A DNA stretch of 64,000 nt, taken from Aquila chrysaetos chrysaetos. Lineage: Eukaryota; Chordata; Aves; Accipitriformes; Accipitridae. A program made the position numbers and the translations under genes. This document shows, one piece after another, positions 13,296 through 27,000 of this stretch (the first letter of the stretch is position 1; each line of letters starts with the position of its first letter). Location: NCBI RefSeq assembly GCF_900496995.4, contig NC_044006.1:22032214-22096213 (forward strand). The letters are read 5' to 3'. The notes below the pieces were generated by a model, which saw only the letters and a program-made list of their open reading frames with translations, was not told the DNA's origin and ran no database searches.

Positions 13296-13335
13296 GGCGG
13301 CGGCGGCGGAGGAGGAAGAAGAAGAAGAAGAAGAA
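13296..13335 (+). repeat. Compound trinucleotide repeat GGC-GGA-GAA
   Basis: About four GGC units pass into GGA and then about seven GAA units, ending just before an ATG at 13336. It lies at the edge of the CLASP2 CpG island, on the side away from the gene. Triplet tracts of this kind are often length-polymorphic. Confidence 0.8.
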
Positions 13336-14542
13336 ATGTTGAGAAACAAGGGAAGCGGTGTGAAGGGTGCGGGCGGACTTGCCCTCTCCCCCCACCCCCG
13401 GCCTGGCTGGGCTCGCTCGCGGGAGGGCGGGCTCCTGAGGAGGCCGCCCTGGCAAAGGCACGGGGGGGGGTGTCTCCTCTCTCTTCCAGCCCGAGGCGGG
13501 CGGCCCGGGCCGAGGGGAGGTGGGTGAGGAGCCGGTGCGGGTGGGGGGCACCCTGGGCTGGCTCCTGCGCCTCGCCGTCCTTTTTCCCTGCCTCCCCCAG
13601 GCAGGGTGTCGGTGCCCGGGCGCCTGAGGGTGGCTGCTGCCTGCCTCCCCTTAACCGCCGCCAAGGGGAGAGGGAAGGAAGCTGTGTGAGAACGAACAGT
13701 GCGGGAAGCAGAGCTCTGTGGGACGGTAAAAACGCGGTGCCCCGCTGCGGAGAGGGAGATGAAGCTGCTGCCTTTTCTAGCGCGGTCCCGACTTTGTCAA
13801 GCGGTGGTCTGCAGCCTCTTTCACCATACCCTCTGCTCTGCTTCGAGGTGGAGACCCCCGGGGAGCCAGCTCGGTGCACAGGGTGTGCTTACACATGCAG
13901 ACTACCGGGAATCGACTTTATTTAAAACTGAGACCCTTTAGTGTAAGGACTGTGACTTGAGGTGTTGTTTTGGGGTCAGTTTAAACTGGTCCAAATGCCC
14001 TTGATGTTAGGGGAAAGGCGGTCCTGTCCTGCTCCCTCCCTCCACCTTGTTCTAGCAGTGTGTTCGTGTGGCCTCTCGGGCCTTTGAAAGTATGGCTGTG
14101 GTTTTCACATGCAGGGAAAAGAAAGGAGAGGTCACTTTCCCCCTCTTTGGACCCAGTCTTGTCCCCTGTACCAGGTCCTGTGCTCACTGACTACTTATGG
14201 TTCATTTAATGGGTTCCATTGACAAGAGTTGGTATCAGTCAGTTGGGCTGGCTCACAGGTCCTAAGGACAGAAGCACGGGACTCGGGAGATGGGAAGTGT
14301 AACATCCCCTGTAAATGGGAGTGGACAGTGATGTTGGCCTGCTCTCCCTCTGATACTGGGAGGATTCACGTTACACTGAACTGCAAGCTGCTGTTGATGC
14401 AGGCAGTCCTTTTCTTCCCCTGCCGTCATGTATGCGATCCTTCCCTTTCTTACACTAGAACTGGTGTTTATTTGACTTCATGTGAACAATTCAGGGAGAT
14501 AATTTTTTTTCTTTCTTTTTCTCCCTTTTTTTTTCCCCACAG

Positions 14543-14774
14543 AATTAGCTTTTTGCTGATTCAGATCCCTAAATGGCCTCACTCTGGGGTTAAGCAAGTG
14601 CCAGAGTTGGAGCAGGGAAAGTAGAAGCAGACAGCTAGGAGCTAGATGGGGGAGAAAAGGGCTGGTGGGACCTCTTTCAGTGATAGCCATAGTGTCATGA
14701 AAGCTCAACTTAGATTTCAAGACGGCACAGCCTGGCTATCTCGTGTGCCTCATTAGTCCTAACACTGGGGAAGG
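14543..14774 (+). ncRNA. Candidate exon of a divergent non-coding transcript
   Basis: A long polypyrimidine tract ending in CCCCACAG at 14542 forms an excellent 3' splice site, and 232 nt later AAGG|GTGAGT at 14775 is a strong 5' splice site. The segment lies about 0.85 kb outside the CLASP2 CpG island on the divergent strand, where promoter-divergent lncRNAs commonly arise. If the donor is not used, an AATAAA at 15434-15439 followed by a GT-rich stretch could end the transcript. No coding potential is evident. This is inference from splice signals only. Confidence 0.25.
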
Positions 14775-15907
14775 GTGAGTCTGCAGGAAAGTGTGGTACT
14801 CCCTTCATTTGGCTGCAGGGTTTAGACAGGTATAAACTGACTGAGGAACCACGCCTGCAAATTTACAGCAGTGTAAACCAAACTAAATTGGTGCCACAGT
14901 GGTCCTACTTGCCTGCTTCTCACAAATCCTGTTTTCGGGAATTCTGCACTTCCTGTCCCGTGCGCTGACGTCTGTGTGACTGAGCAGAGGGCTAGTTCAG
15001 GGACTTGATCTGGCAAAAAAAGAACTCTCCGTCCACAGGCATAGCAGAAGGCAAGACCACAAGCAATGTTTTCTTGATTTTGGTGTGATGTGACAAATTT
15101 GGGACCCCATGCTTCATTGGTCCCTAAGCATTACAATAACGAAGATGGTTAAAGAGATCACAGATGCCTTTAAAACAGGAATGTATGTATTGTATTGTGA
15201 GCTTATTATAATTTTACAAAAAGATTATGAACTGCTCATTGTGTTTTTACAATGGATTTCCCTGTGTGCATATAAAGAACCGTGATCTTGGATAGAGCTG
15301 AACAATTCTTGTCCTGTGTGTGCAATGCCACTTATGAAGATAGATTATGAAAACTTGGTATGGAATTCCTAATTGCTTTTATTGAAAATGGTGCTCAAGA
15401 AACTGCTGGAAATGGAAAAATAAATAGCAGAAAAATAAAACTGCATTGTTGTGTTCTTTCAGTGCACTAGAATCTGCTTTGCTGGTGGTGTACATTCAAA
15501 AAGTAAATTTCTTGCTGTGAAAGTTTTCAGAGTAACTGTTGATCCAATAAGATTGGCTAGATAGAATAGCACTGAGTAGATGATACTGGACTCTTGGACT
15601 ATACAGTTTCAGTCTACCAAACTTTCTGAAAAAAACCCCAAGTAATTTAAAATTCACTTTCATTATAGTCCAAGTTAATGTCAATCTCTTAAGACAGAAA
15701 ATCCTGAGCAAAAAGAGGGAGTAAAGCTCGTGGCACTAGCTTTTCTGAATTTTTCTTGGTTCAAAGCAAATATACTGATCAAGTAATCTAATGGCTGTGA
15801 ATAGCATTGAAGCTGAGGAGAAGAATAAAGTATAGTAAGACACACACTTGAAATGTTGAAACTATTTTGTCAACCCAAAGACGGCATCACAAAGCTATGT
15901 TAAGGGC

Positions 15908-15937
15908 AAAAAGCCACGTTGGGATATGTGGCTTTTT
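15908..15937. repeat. Inverted repeat followed by T17 tract
   Basis: Arms AAAAAGCCAC and GTGGCTTTTT flank a 10-nt spacer and run into a pure T run (15933-15949). It looks like a Pol III or rho-independent terminator by shape, but no Pol III gene was found beside it, so it is listed only as an inverted repeat. Confidence 0.6.
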
Positions 15938-18900
15938 TTTTTTTTTTTTCCATTTCAAGTAATAAGCATTTTCTTAGGAAACACAGGAGAAAATAATTGC
16001 CTCGCTGTAAAATCAGAAGATTAGACTACTGTATTTCATCCTCTTACTACCTGCCATGACTAGTGCCTTTATATTGTATGGACGTTGATATAACACTAGA
16101 AATTTGGAAGCCTTTTTACCACTGAGGTGTTCTGATAAGATCAAGGTAATTTCCTTTGAAATCCTAGCACTCAGAAGAATTATCTTTTCTGTGGGATCAA
16201 TAAATGTTGATTTTTTTTTCCTCTGCAAACAAATAGCATTTTGATTTGGCAAATAGAGCTTCTGGATATGCATTCCTTTTTTTAGCAAGGTGGGAGTAGC
16301 ACTCTAATGTTGAATCTAGAGCAGTCCCCCAGCTTGGACACAGTTTTGTTGTTAGATGTTCTCACAAAGTCCTAGCGGACTTTATACCTAGGGATGTGGG
16401 CTAGGCTCCAAAAAGAAGGCATTTTCATTCAAGCCAAAGATCTTTTAAAGCCTCTTATTCTGAGTTAAGGAGATTGCTTCCATTGGAATGCAATCTTCTT
16501 TTTGATATGCAAGCATGTGAGCGTAAATCCACTACTCTTGCGTATTTGTACAAGGCATAATGTTTTGTAAAGCAATTAAGCCCCGTAATTGAACACAGAA
16601 TCAAAATTTCCTTCAATCTTCTGAATATGACTTGTTAGCAACCAGAGCGATTACAGCAGGGGCTGAGGTAAATGATGCTAATCTCATGAGGCACATTTCC
16701 AACCTGAACTGCACACCAGACCTGTTTCTACGCCCCCATCCCGTACAAGCATGCTGCACAATTGGCGCACGTAATGTCCTGTTCTGAAAAAGGCAAGAAT
16801 TGTACAGAGAAACAGGCTGGGAAGGGACAATGCTGTGCTCTTCGTTCCTTCGGCTGATAAGAAAGCACGTACTGTGGTTTAGGTTCTGTTTCCACCCTCT
16901 TCCTAGTAGTAGATTTAACAGGCTGGGACCTCACGCAAGCCAGTTATCAATCTTCTGTCGCAGGCCTGTCAGTCATTCCAGCAGAAAGCCCCGTCCACAG
17001 ACTGACTTCCCCTTCTGCAAAATCCTTCCTGTACGGAAGATATAATCCCATCGATGAAAGAACCATAAAAATCCCTTAAAAACTGTCTGATTAAAAGGTC
17101 TCTCTATCACAAACAGCAAGTGCAGGCCGTAATAATAAAAATTGAGTGAATTTAAGCATGAGTTACTCAAAGTTCCCGTCAATTACTTGACGTAGCCTAA
17201 GTTGACTCTTGAAGAAATCTATTAGAAAGTTGTCCTTACATTCCTGTCGGATTCCTCAGCAGCTGAGACGGCACTTCTGCATCATGTTCATTGGAGTTTT
17301 CCTTAATACTGTCAGGAGGTAAAATACTCTCAGATTGTGCTATTTTAAGCAGAAGTGTGGCATTTTTTTGTTATCCATGTTGCACAGGTATTTATTTTAC
17401 ATCTTTTCTTACATTAATTGTAAAAGGATGATGTGTACATTTTCAAGCTGAATTTACCACTGTTGATAACTTTTAAGAATCATTTTAATTCCTCCCTCTG
17501 AGAATAATAATATCAGTATAATGAAATCATAAACATCTTCTGAATATAAATCAATTAACTGACAAAGGGAAGTTCTTCTGAGGATGTTGCAATGTGTGTA
17601 CCAAGCTAGTTGAAGTATTGCCCATTTTTCTCACGAGGCCTTAAAGATGAAATTAGATGTAACTGTATTGAAAATGTACTCAGTGAACTCTGCTACATTT
17701 TGGCTTGTGCCATGGATATTCCTGAAATTACGTATTTAATAGAGATCGCTTTTGTATGCCTGTTTGTAAAGGAGTCAGAAGGTGAAACTAGTGTTTTTCT
17801 TGTACATACTGAGTCAATTGATTACAGAAATGGGGCATGAGGGGGGGGGGCAGACTGATGCCCAGTTACTGGATTACTCCACGGTGTTAATCTGTTCCTT
17901 GTAGTCAAATATGTTTTAACCTGTAGCTACTGCAATTAAATAATTAATCCTGATAAATCTTTAATGATTAATTTGCTAATTTTCTTGGTACAGGTGATAC
18001 AGAGAAGGAAGAACAAATGAAAAACTATGGGTAATGAAAAACAGTACTTCCAGATGAAGAAAATAGTATCAGAATTAACGTCTAAGTGGCCACTTCTCTT
18101 TTATCATGTCAGTCTATCATGTCTTCTATAATTACTCAAAGCAGTGCTACATAACTTAGTATCCTTTATGTCATTTTTGTACAGCAGCAGAAATGTTTGT
18201 CTCTGGCGGTAGAAGTATTTAACTGTAGTTTGTCAAGAGAATGATTGCATCTGTTTTGTGCAGCAGGTTAGTTTGCTAGACCTTGATCAATTATGCTTTT
18301 CTATCTTTAAATTACTGTGGTGGAATATGATAATGCCAATGTTCTGTGTAAAACCTTTGTATAATGTTGCTGTATAATGATTTTGTGTCATGCTGGAAAA
18401 ATTTGGCATGCAATAGCTCAACATAACAGTCCATCAATACAAAATTTTCTAAATTGTTAAGCTTAAGAAATTGTTAAACTTCTGGTTAAAATACCTATGA
18501 GAACTATTTCAATATAGATGCAATTACCGTTGCATTGTCATGCTACTGTTTGTAACAGCAGTACAAAAGAACTAGAAAAGGATCCAAAATACTTGATTCA
18601 TCTGACCTGAAACGTAAAAACTAGCAAGCACAGAGTGTACTGCACAGCAATATCAAGGGACAAATAGCTGGGTGTATTTTGGCCTTGGACTGGCAAAATC
18701 TCTGTTCTTGCAAAACCAGTCACGGTGTTTTTATTATCCGCGGGAAGTTTGCAAGACAGCAAATGTGCTGAAGAATGTGAAAAACCATGCAGAATGGTAT
18801 ACGTCTCATTACATAAAAACAGCTTTCCAAACCAGGCAGTGTCAGCTGATATTCATCCTAGTAACACTAGCGCAGTGGCAGACTGTGCCCACATTTGCAC

Positions 18901-19602
18901 AAAGCAGCCCACTTCTCACTGTGTGGGAGTTAGAAGGGAAAGGGAAAAAACATGCATGATCTGATTTGTTGGTCTCTGGTTTGGCTTGCTTTTTTTCTGT
19001 AATGCAAACCCCGCTATAAATAGGACTAGATTCAGCAGTCATTTATTACTTGAGTAACTCCTACATTACCAGTATTGATCAAGAAAGGTTTTCTCGGGTA
19101 AGAAGCAGCTGCAGGGTTCTTCCTCAAAAGGAGAGAAAGTTTTCCTTACATACATATAGTTTAATGCATACATAAAGTACAGACATGTAGTTTAAAATGC
19201 TTTTTTTTCCATAAAGAATTGTTTGCATTTACATTTTGGGATTAAGCTGACTGATTTTTTTGGCTGTTGCCTAATTTTGACATGCTTTTCCTCTGTAGTT
19301 TGAAAAAAAACTTGTCTGGCTGCTTGAGGGCTCCCTCTCGTGGTAAACCTTCCTCGAAGAAAGTATTCCCGTCCAAAGGCATGCGGTTGAACCTTTACTG
19401 TATCTATTACTTATAATGCTATGCAGCAAAAGAAAGAAGCCAAGCTAGCGGTTGTTCCAGATCGTATGTTTTGCTTGTCTGTCCACCCTTCTCACGTAGA
19501 AACCTCGTGGTTTGGTATGGATGCAAATATCAGTTGGTATTTTGGGGGAATTTCTGTAAATAAGTATGCATATGAAAAAAATGCAAGTATTCATCTGTGT
19601 CC

Positions 19603-19638
19603 TAGGAAAAAAAAACAAAAAAAAAAACAAAAAAAAAA
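19603..19638. repeat. A-rich tract
   Basis: A8 to A10 runs with single C interruptions, intergenic. Confidence 0.85.
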
Positions 19639-22600
19639 CCCCGCAAATCTTGGATGATTTGATTTTTTACCCTGAAAAGAATAAATTACTGTCCTTGTCT
19701 AGAATAGTTTAGAATCTCTTGTGTCTGGGTTGGTGCTGCTGAAGGTGCAGTTTAAAGCAGACTGTACTTACTACAGCCACCAGCAGCTCTGACCAAATAC
19801 CCGCTGTTACAGGTCTATGCTGTACAACGGCATGTTTTTACTAAATTGCTTTGCAGTTCAGAGCTGTTCCCTGCTCTGTGCAGGAGGAGTACCAAGGGTT
19901 TGGAAAAAGAGGTTCAGATATACCCCCCCCTCCCCCCCCCCGCCCCGCCAAGTCTTGACATCCTGTGCCTCACCTGGGAAAAGATGTGCATCTGCAGCGT
20001 CAGGGACTCAAGCAGCAGCAGCCACAAATCCCACAAACCTCTTGTGCAACATGGTGGAGTCATTGCAACCAGCTCTTTGTGTCTCCAGTGAGAGAGGCTG
20101 AGCCACGCGTTTTGGTACCTCTGCACCAGCCAACAGAAGGGAGTGTGAAGGTTGCTTCTAAGAATACAGAGGGTGCACCAATTCTCCCTGTTTTCCTGTG
20201 GTTAAAGTGATGGCCTGTCCAGACCTTCCAAGCAAGAGTGAATTATACCATTTTAGAATGAACACTGAAATGACATCATCAGCATAAATACAGCTCTGAA
20301 AATAAGAACCACGTAAAATAGTGGGAAAAGTAAGGTGGATTATGGGGGAAGGCAGTAAGGTTGGTTTTGTGTATTATGTGGGTTCTAAAGTGGACTGTTT
20401 AAATTAAATGTAGTTGAATGTATAGTGTTTTAACGATCAACAGAGCTCACTCTGTCAAGAAAATAAAGCATTTAGTTACATACAGTTATCTAACTGGGAA
20501 ACAAGTAACAAAACCACATGAATCCAAGCAACTCAAATTCAGGCAATTTTTGAAAACTAAGGTTGGATTCAGATCCTATGGCTCTGACCAGTATCAGGGA
20601 TTGGGCTTGCTCTTTTGCTTTTTTTATTTGCAGGAAGAGGTTGAGGTAGTGATGTGATGTGTACTGATAGGATCTTTCAAAGAAAGTATGTGGAAACAAT
20701 AATTAGTTGAAGTAATAAAAATGAGTAGAACTTTCTTAACTTGTCAGAACTTAATGATAAATTGTTATACAAACATATATGCACAAATTTAATTTAAAAA
20801 CCCAACCTGTTTCTAAGAATTATTCAGAACAACTTCTAACTTTTCTTTGGTATTTATTGAACCCATGCAGATCTTCGGTTTACTTCCCAACAAATTCTAT
20901 AGCCACTAATTTATTTGATGTTTGCAGATGCCTTTTGACACATATACATGAGGAATTTGATATTCATTTACCCTAATCCATGAAGTTGGAGTTAGGACTT
21001 TCATAAAACAACGTTTAGGTGCCAATTTAGCAGTATTTTAATAAAAAATTTGGGTACTTCACCATTTCTACATTTTAGAATGGAAACAGTTAGAGAAGTA
21101 AACGTACAGTTTTGATACACAGGCACTCTGAACAGACAAAATTTCTTGGAGTCAAATTATGAATAGGGCTTTTGTTCCCCTTTTGGAGCCTCTATCTTTC
21201 CACTGAGAGAACTCACGTACCCACGTTGCAGCTCTGGCGGACTATTTCACTATAGACAAATCAAGAAAAATATGTCGTAATGCAGGCAAACACTATAACT
21301 TCTTTTCCATAAAATCCCAAGTAATATCACACAGATCTGTGGCAGCAGAAGTGGACTCTCTTTAATCTGCTTTTAACTGAGTAACCATAGTGTCTGTGAC
21401 GCCTCAATTATGAATTCCCTTTTTTTTTTTTAATGTTGTATGACTCACAGCAGAAACATTCTTGCATTCATTGCCAGCGTTTAAAGACAATAACCAGCCT
21501 ATTCAGAAGTAAATTCCTACTGAAATAAAAATTTCTGCATACGCGTATTTCTGCATACAAACCTATCCTGTGCTATGGCTTTTCCAGGACTTGTGCCCAG
21601 CGTGAGCAAGTGTGTCAGGGCTCAGAGTGACGAGAGATGTGAAGCCCTACCCGCAGCACAGTACCCGGCTGTCTTCGCAGTGAATGCGTGAACCTTCCCT
21701 TGCATTCACTCTTACGGGTGTCACAACAGACACTCATAGGAAATTGAGAATGTATAACAGTGAGAGTGATTGGCCAAATATCATCTACCACCAGAGTTTA
21801 AGTTCATTCAGTTTAGATACCTGCTTATGTTAAACGTGTTGGCTGATTTTAAACAATGCTGATCTATGGCCTGATCCTTTTGCAAGGAAAAGGCTGTACA
21901 ACCTCAGCTAAAACAGTATCAATTCAGTGACCAGTAGCTTGTTTTGTTTAATAAAACAGCATTCTTCGTTCTTATGTCCCAACAATGTAACTTGTATTCA
22001 AGGATCCCGGCACCAAGCAGATGTTCTTCTAGATTCGCATTGGATCCGGTGAACCACACATGGGGATCACTGCAGCCGGAGCAGGCTGCTCCATAAGGGG
22101 AGGCAAGCAGCTCCTGAGTGGAGTAAATGCAGCTCCCAAGCAAAATGGGGAAGCCTCCAGCAGGGCTTCTTGCAGCTCTTTCTCACCCACCAGCCTTTCA
22201 CAGCCATCTGATCCGAGGTTACACAGCTACACCACATCAGTGCTGGCCTCCAGCACGGGCAGTCAGACCTCTGCTGGGGGACTGCACCCAGGGTCCTCAT
22301 ACTGTGGATTTAAGGATATATTTGTAGTCTCTGATTTGTTGGTTGTGATTAAAATAAGCTCATTTCTTACCTCCATGTATACTCTCTCATTTTCTAAAGT
22401 GCAAAAATACATGCTGCTTTCTGTGTATGAGAGTGGCAGTGTTCTTTTGGCTCAAATGCTTTAAACGTCTGGTACTGAGTATAGGAGAACTTGTATCCCA
22501 CTTCTGTCACAAAGCTACGTGGTAAAGGAGGAATAAGAGCAAGTAGAACCAGTCCATCCGAACTACAGATTTAAATTTGAGATGGACCTGAAAGACAACA

Positions 22601-23838
22601 TCTAAAATTTCAACACAGAGTTTGATTTTCCACCCACAGTTCACTTTTATTCATCTCTGTGGTTTTGCTGTGGACCATTAGGAGTCTAAGGACTGGTTTC
22701 AAAACTTGAGCTGTAGACTTGGGTTGAGATTCAGAAATCCAGAAAATCCTGTTACGATGAGGCTTAGTGTCAGTCCTTACCTAAACACAACTTCCCTTGA
22801 GTGCAGTGAGTGTTGCTTAAGTATGAACTTCTGAAGTATGCCCAAAAATAGGAATGAAGCACATCTTGGCAATGGCTACAATTCCTCATATTTATGAAAG
22901 CAATCCTGGCGCATGATGACATTTTCAAAACTAGCATCCAGTTATATGTATTTCTGGAAAAAAACCTGAGACTACTTCAACAGAAGATAAGAATATATTA
23001 TTCTCCCAACCTCATTTTTCTGAAGTATGTGTGATGAAAGGAAAGTGCTTCCCGATCATCCCTTTTATTTCTCCAAGCAAACACTTCAACCTCTCAGATT
23101 TTGCTAACGTTTTAGAGAAGTTGCAACGTTCCTGGCATTTTCTAGCACTACTTTCTTTTCCCTGGGATCCTGGAAGTTTCACGAAGACTGTGCTCTCTGG
23201 GTTTCACAGATTAGACCGGCAACATTTTCCTTCTTCGATGCAATGTAATCGATATCTTGATGCTGCTTCAAGAAATGCTAACTTGAGCCTAGAGAATGAA
23301 GCAGATACGCTGGCTATGTCTACGTTGCATTTGATGTTACTCTATCCACGTTCATGCTGCAGACTGCAGGGTGCTTCCAGGCTATTACAGGGATGTCCAT
23401 ACATAGGGATACACTGTAGTTATATCAGAAAAAGAAATCAGACCTTTTGGCTTTGAAAACATTTTCGAGTGCATATTTGTGCAACCTTATGTGTTTCAAG
23501 ATGTGGGTTTGTGTCTCCAAGGCACTATTTCAGGAAGCATGGTATCTGTATAGTTATGTGACCATATTCCTGGCCGGGCCAGGAATTTTGTTCAAGGAGT
23601 GTTATTCAATACAAAATACTCTTGCTGTTCTTACTAGCATAAGTTGTAGCCAGAGCCTGTCAGGGTCAGCTCCAGAGAGTCTTGCTAGGCAGTGCTTGGC
23701 ATCCCAGGGTTTGGTGTTCAGCTGGCATTGCAGGAGGAAGGCCTGCAGCTGCAGGTGAAAGCCAAAGTGAAAACATACGTATAGCTGCTGTGGCTGTGCT
23801 TGTCTACTACCAACACTGCTTTTTGCTTGTCACTGTAG

Positions 23839-24025
23839 GTGCAAGGCAGACTCTGGCTCCAACAGCCACCAAGCGCTTAGCCCTTCTGGAGCTGGAGTGT
23901 GGTGGTGTGATATCCTCCCTTGTGCCTTGTCGGTGTGACAGTGTGTGTAGTCAGCCTAGCAAACAAGACAGCTGAATTTCCCACCTGTGCTGCAGAGTCT
24001 CTGAAGAAGGACCTCACAGGTGAAG
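23839..24025 (+). ncRNA. Candidate isolated exon in intergenic region
   Basis: A pyrimidine-rich stretch ending CACTGTAG at 23838 resembles a 3' splice site, and GAAG|GTAAGC at 24026 resembles a strong donor. The 187-nt segment is richer in GC than its surroundings. No protein family is recognisable. Such signal pairs also occur by chance, so this is weak evidence for a lncRNA or alternative first-exon transcript. Confidence 0.15.
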
Positions 24026-27000
24026 GTAAGCACTGGTGGTGCAGGCTGTGGCGTGGCCCTGTAGCTGTCCCAGCAGCAGTGCTCGCGAGCAGATCAGCCC
24101 AGACCTCCTCATTGCACATACTGCTGGACACGTGAGGAGGATCCTCTGCTAGCTTAACTAGGTTACTCTCTCAGTGCCTCGGAGCGTGCATAAATAATTG
24201 ACAGTGGACAGTCAGGGTTTTTGGCCTCAGGCAGTGTACAGTCTAATAAGGTGATACAGCTGAGATCACAGAACCTGTATCACAAAACACAGTTTCAGGT
24301 ATACTCTGTACCTTCCATGCCAAGACATGATCATTATATGAAAATCCATGGACGCAATTATCACAAAAAGTTTTCCTGAGCTGTAACTGCATCCAGTAGT
24401 CCATGTAGACAAATATTTAATAAAAAAATATTTTTCCACAAAGAGGCACACCCCATCAAAAGGTAAGGCAAACTGTACCTCACAGAACTGGGCAATGGCT
24501 ATGTAATCATTGCTTGAATCCAGACGGTCTTTATCAGCTTTAAAATGTGTCTGTGATCTCTCTTTATAAGCATATAGATCTCAGCAGGTGTTTTGCCTGA
24601 AGGGTTGTACAGCATCGGGCCTTCGGAGAGTAATCAAGCCAAAACTCATCATATGGTTTCAGAATAAAACTGTTACGGCTATTTTAAATATTTCCAGCTT
24701 TAATTAAGTCTAGCTACCATTACTCACTCCTATTAATGTACCACCATTGTAGTTTAATTGCAGATTGACTTTCTTTCCATTACCACCAACTAGCAGTTGG
24801 TTTTATCAGCCCTGTTTTTCTCCCACTCTGATAAAAGTCCATTATACAATAAAATCTGACTTAATTTCAAATGCGTTCTGGTCACTGTGTTTTATTTCAC
24901 GTGTCAGTAGTCATAAAGTAGAAAGCTGATCCTGCAACAAGGAAAAAATCCAATATTAAATTAATGCATAATAGCTTTGTACAGTGTAATTTTGGACACT
25001 GAGAAATTTTGTCAGCATGGCATTTGCAGTTGGTAGTAGATTCAAGAGATACACTACTCCTCTCAGGAAATAAGTCAAAACCATGGCCTGAATATTATTA
25101 CTTTTAGCTCTACCTTGTGGCTGGAAAAAATGAGCTCCCTATTGCTTCTATCAGTACCCCCTATTTATTTAGGCAGTACTGAGAGAAAGGGTGGAAACGT
25201 GATTTACATGGTAATTGTTTTTAAGAGTGTTTTCATTCTCTTCTATAAGTGACTTTTTAAAACAGAAGGGAAAAAGTGCATTTTGTTCCTTGATGGTAAC
25301 AATGTTGTCGGTTGTACAGTACGGCATGACAGCTACCTCCGTGCTGTAATACAGAGCTAATTGGCTTGGGGCAGCACTTCTAGAAGCTTCTGCTTCTGCT
25401 TGGAGAAGTAGTTCTGGTGGGGCTACATCAGGAACCTCTGCACTGTGCGTTAGGTAAGTAACCTTGTACATTTCTGTCTGTCTTGATCTGTTAGCTCTTT
25501 ACAATTGTATGTTGCTTCAGACAGCATTTTTTGATTTGCTTGTACAGTAATTCATGCAATTGTGTTCTTCCTCTGCAGCACAGCAACACTGACAACGCTA
25601 GAAAATTGAGACGATGTCAGCCAGCTTAGTTCCTTTCAGGTGCACTACAGAGCAGAAAGCAAATGCAAGAAATATGTATTTATCTCCATTCTGAAGTTGC
25701 CACAGGCCAGTTTGGTCCCTGGAAAAATTCCAGCTACCCTAAGAGTTGCCCTAACTTGTACCATAATTGCTATGTTTCCCATAGGGCTTTTCAGCACTAT
25801 GCATGACAAGTACTAAAGAACATCTCAGCCACACCTCAGACGGCTTTCATGCTGGCTTGCACACGGAAAGATCCATAGCAAACACTACCAGCCTAGTAAT
25901 TTCTTCATTTTTGGGGAAGACCTCTTCTGGTACAGGTGTTCTTGGGAATGTGAAGAGAAGTAAAAGGCGAGAGCCAGGGACAGCTAATGGCCACAATATG
26001 TTAATGAATTCTAATCCCTGGGCCTGGCATGAGAGTTCTTCTGGCAAATAATTTCTCTGGTATATTTAAGATAGCTCTATTAATATATAATTGCTTCAAT
26101 TATTGTCTAACTTAATTAACTCTTACAAAGTGTTCCTAAATCTTTGCAAAGACCCTTGTATGCACCTATAGTTATTTACTAGGTGTTATGGCAAATAAAA
26201 CCACACTCCCTATGTTCCTCATTGAACATGTAAAAGCCCTAAAAATTTTGCAGTCAACTTAATCAGGACACCCTGAGCTTGATGCTTTTTCACAAGTATT
26301 CTGATTCATCACCACAGCTTCCAATAATTGCCCCACAGTCCTCCATTCTTTACAGCATTCCCTTTTCCATTTCCTGAAGAGTCACCATTCTTAACTCCTC
26401 TGTTTCCCTGCATATAATCTGGCTAATATGCCATTCTCAAACACAGTTTATTATTCTGTGTGACTATATGAGGAAACAGGAGGGGAAATGAGTTGGAGCA
26501 AACTTTTTGTTTGTCAGTGATGAGATATGGTGTCAGCATGCTGTCACAGCCCAAAAGTGCAAATGACTGGGTACAACTATAGCACTTCTGAAAAAAATTT
26601 CTGGTGAGCCTTAAGTTTTCATCTTTAATTTTTATCTTTCCTCTTAACAAATAATACATCACAAGTAAAATTTCCCACCTCTCACTGAGCTGTTTTTTGG
26701 GCACATATTTTGATGTGCATGTATTTAGACCTTATGTGAGTTTTACACAAACAGAGATGGTTACCATTGAATCACTGCATACATTTCTGGCCAATAAAAC
26801 AGACCATTTAAATAATTAGCATATAAACACTAGGTATGTTGAATGAAAAGTCATACTGAATCATCTACATAGTAAAGAAAAAATGCTTTAGCTGCTTCAT
26901 CCCTGAAAATAGGTACCTCATTAGTCACTGATAAACTGCCATGCCAAGCAGGTAATACTGGTAAGATGGAAATGGAAAATATGACAGTCATGAGGTGGAA

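Larger units (their letters stand above)
11870..13700 (-). promoter_or_regulatory. CLASP2: CLASP2 CpG island / promoter and 5'UTR
   Basis: A continuous block of very high GC and dense CpG surrounds and lies upstream of the CLASP2 start codon. It contains GGCCC tandem units (13019-13045), GC-box-like CCCCGCCCC and a perfect palindromic NRF1-type site at 13194-13205. It should contain the CLASP2 transcription start and 5'UTR, but the exact start cannot be placed by eye. Long ORFs here (up to 364 codons) exist on both strands because stop codons are rare in such GC-rich DNA. Confidence 0.85.

Noticed and set aside
12457-13551. 364-codon ORF on the minus strand in the CpG island
   Set aside because: Arginine/proline/glycine-rich composition typical of random translation of GC-rich DNA; overlapping long ORFs exist in several frames on both strands; no domain.
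13176-13925. 249-codon plus-strand ORF spanning the end of the CpG island
   Set aside because: Low-complexity, includes translated triplet repeats, and no recognisable family; stop-poor because of GC content.
15908-15949. Hairpin plus T-run resembling a terminator
   Set aside because: Rho-independent terminators do not apply in vertebrates, and no Pol III gene with A/B boxes lies upstream; kept only as an inverted repeat.
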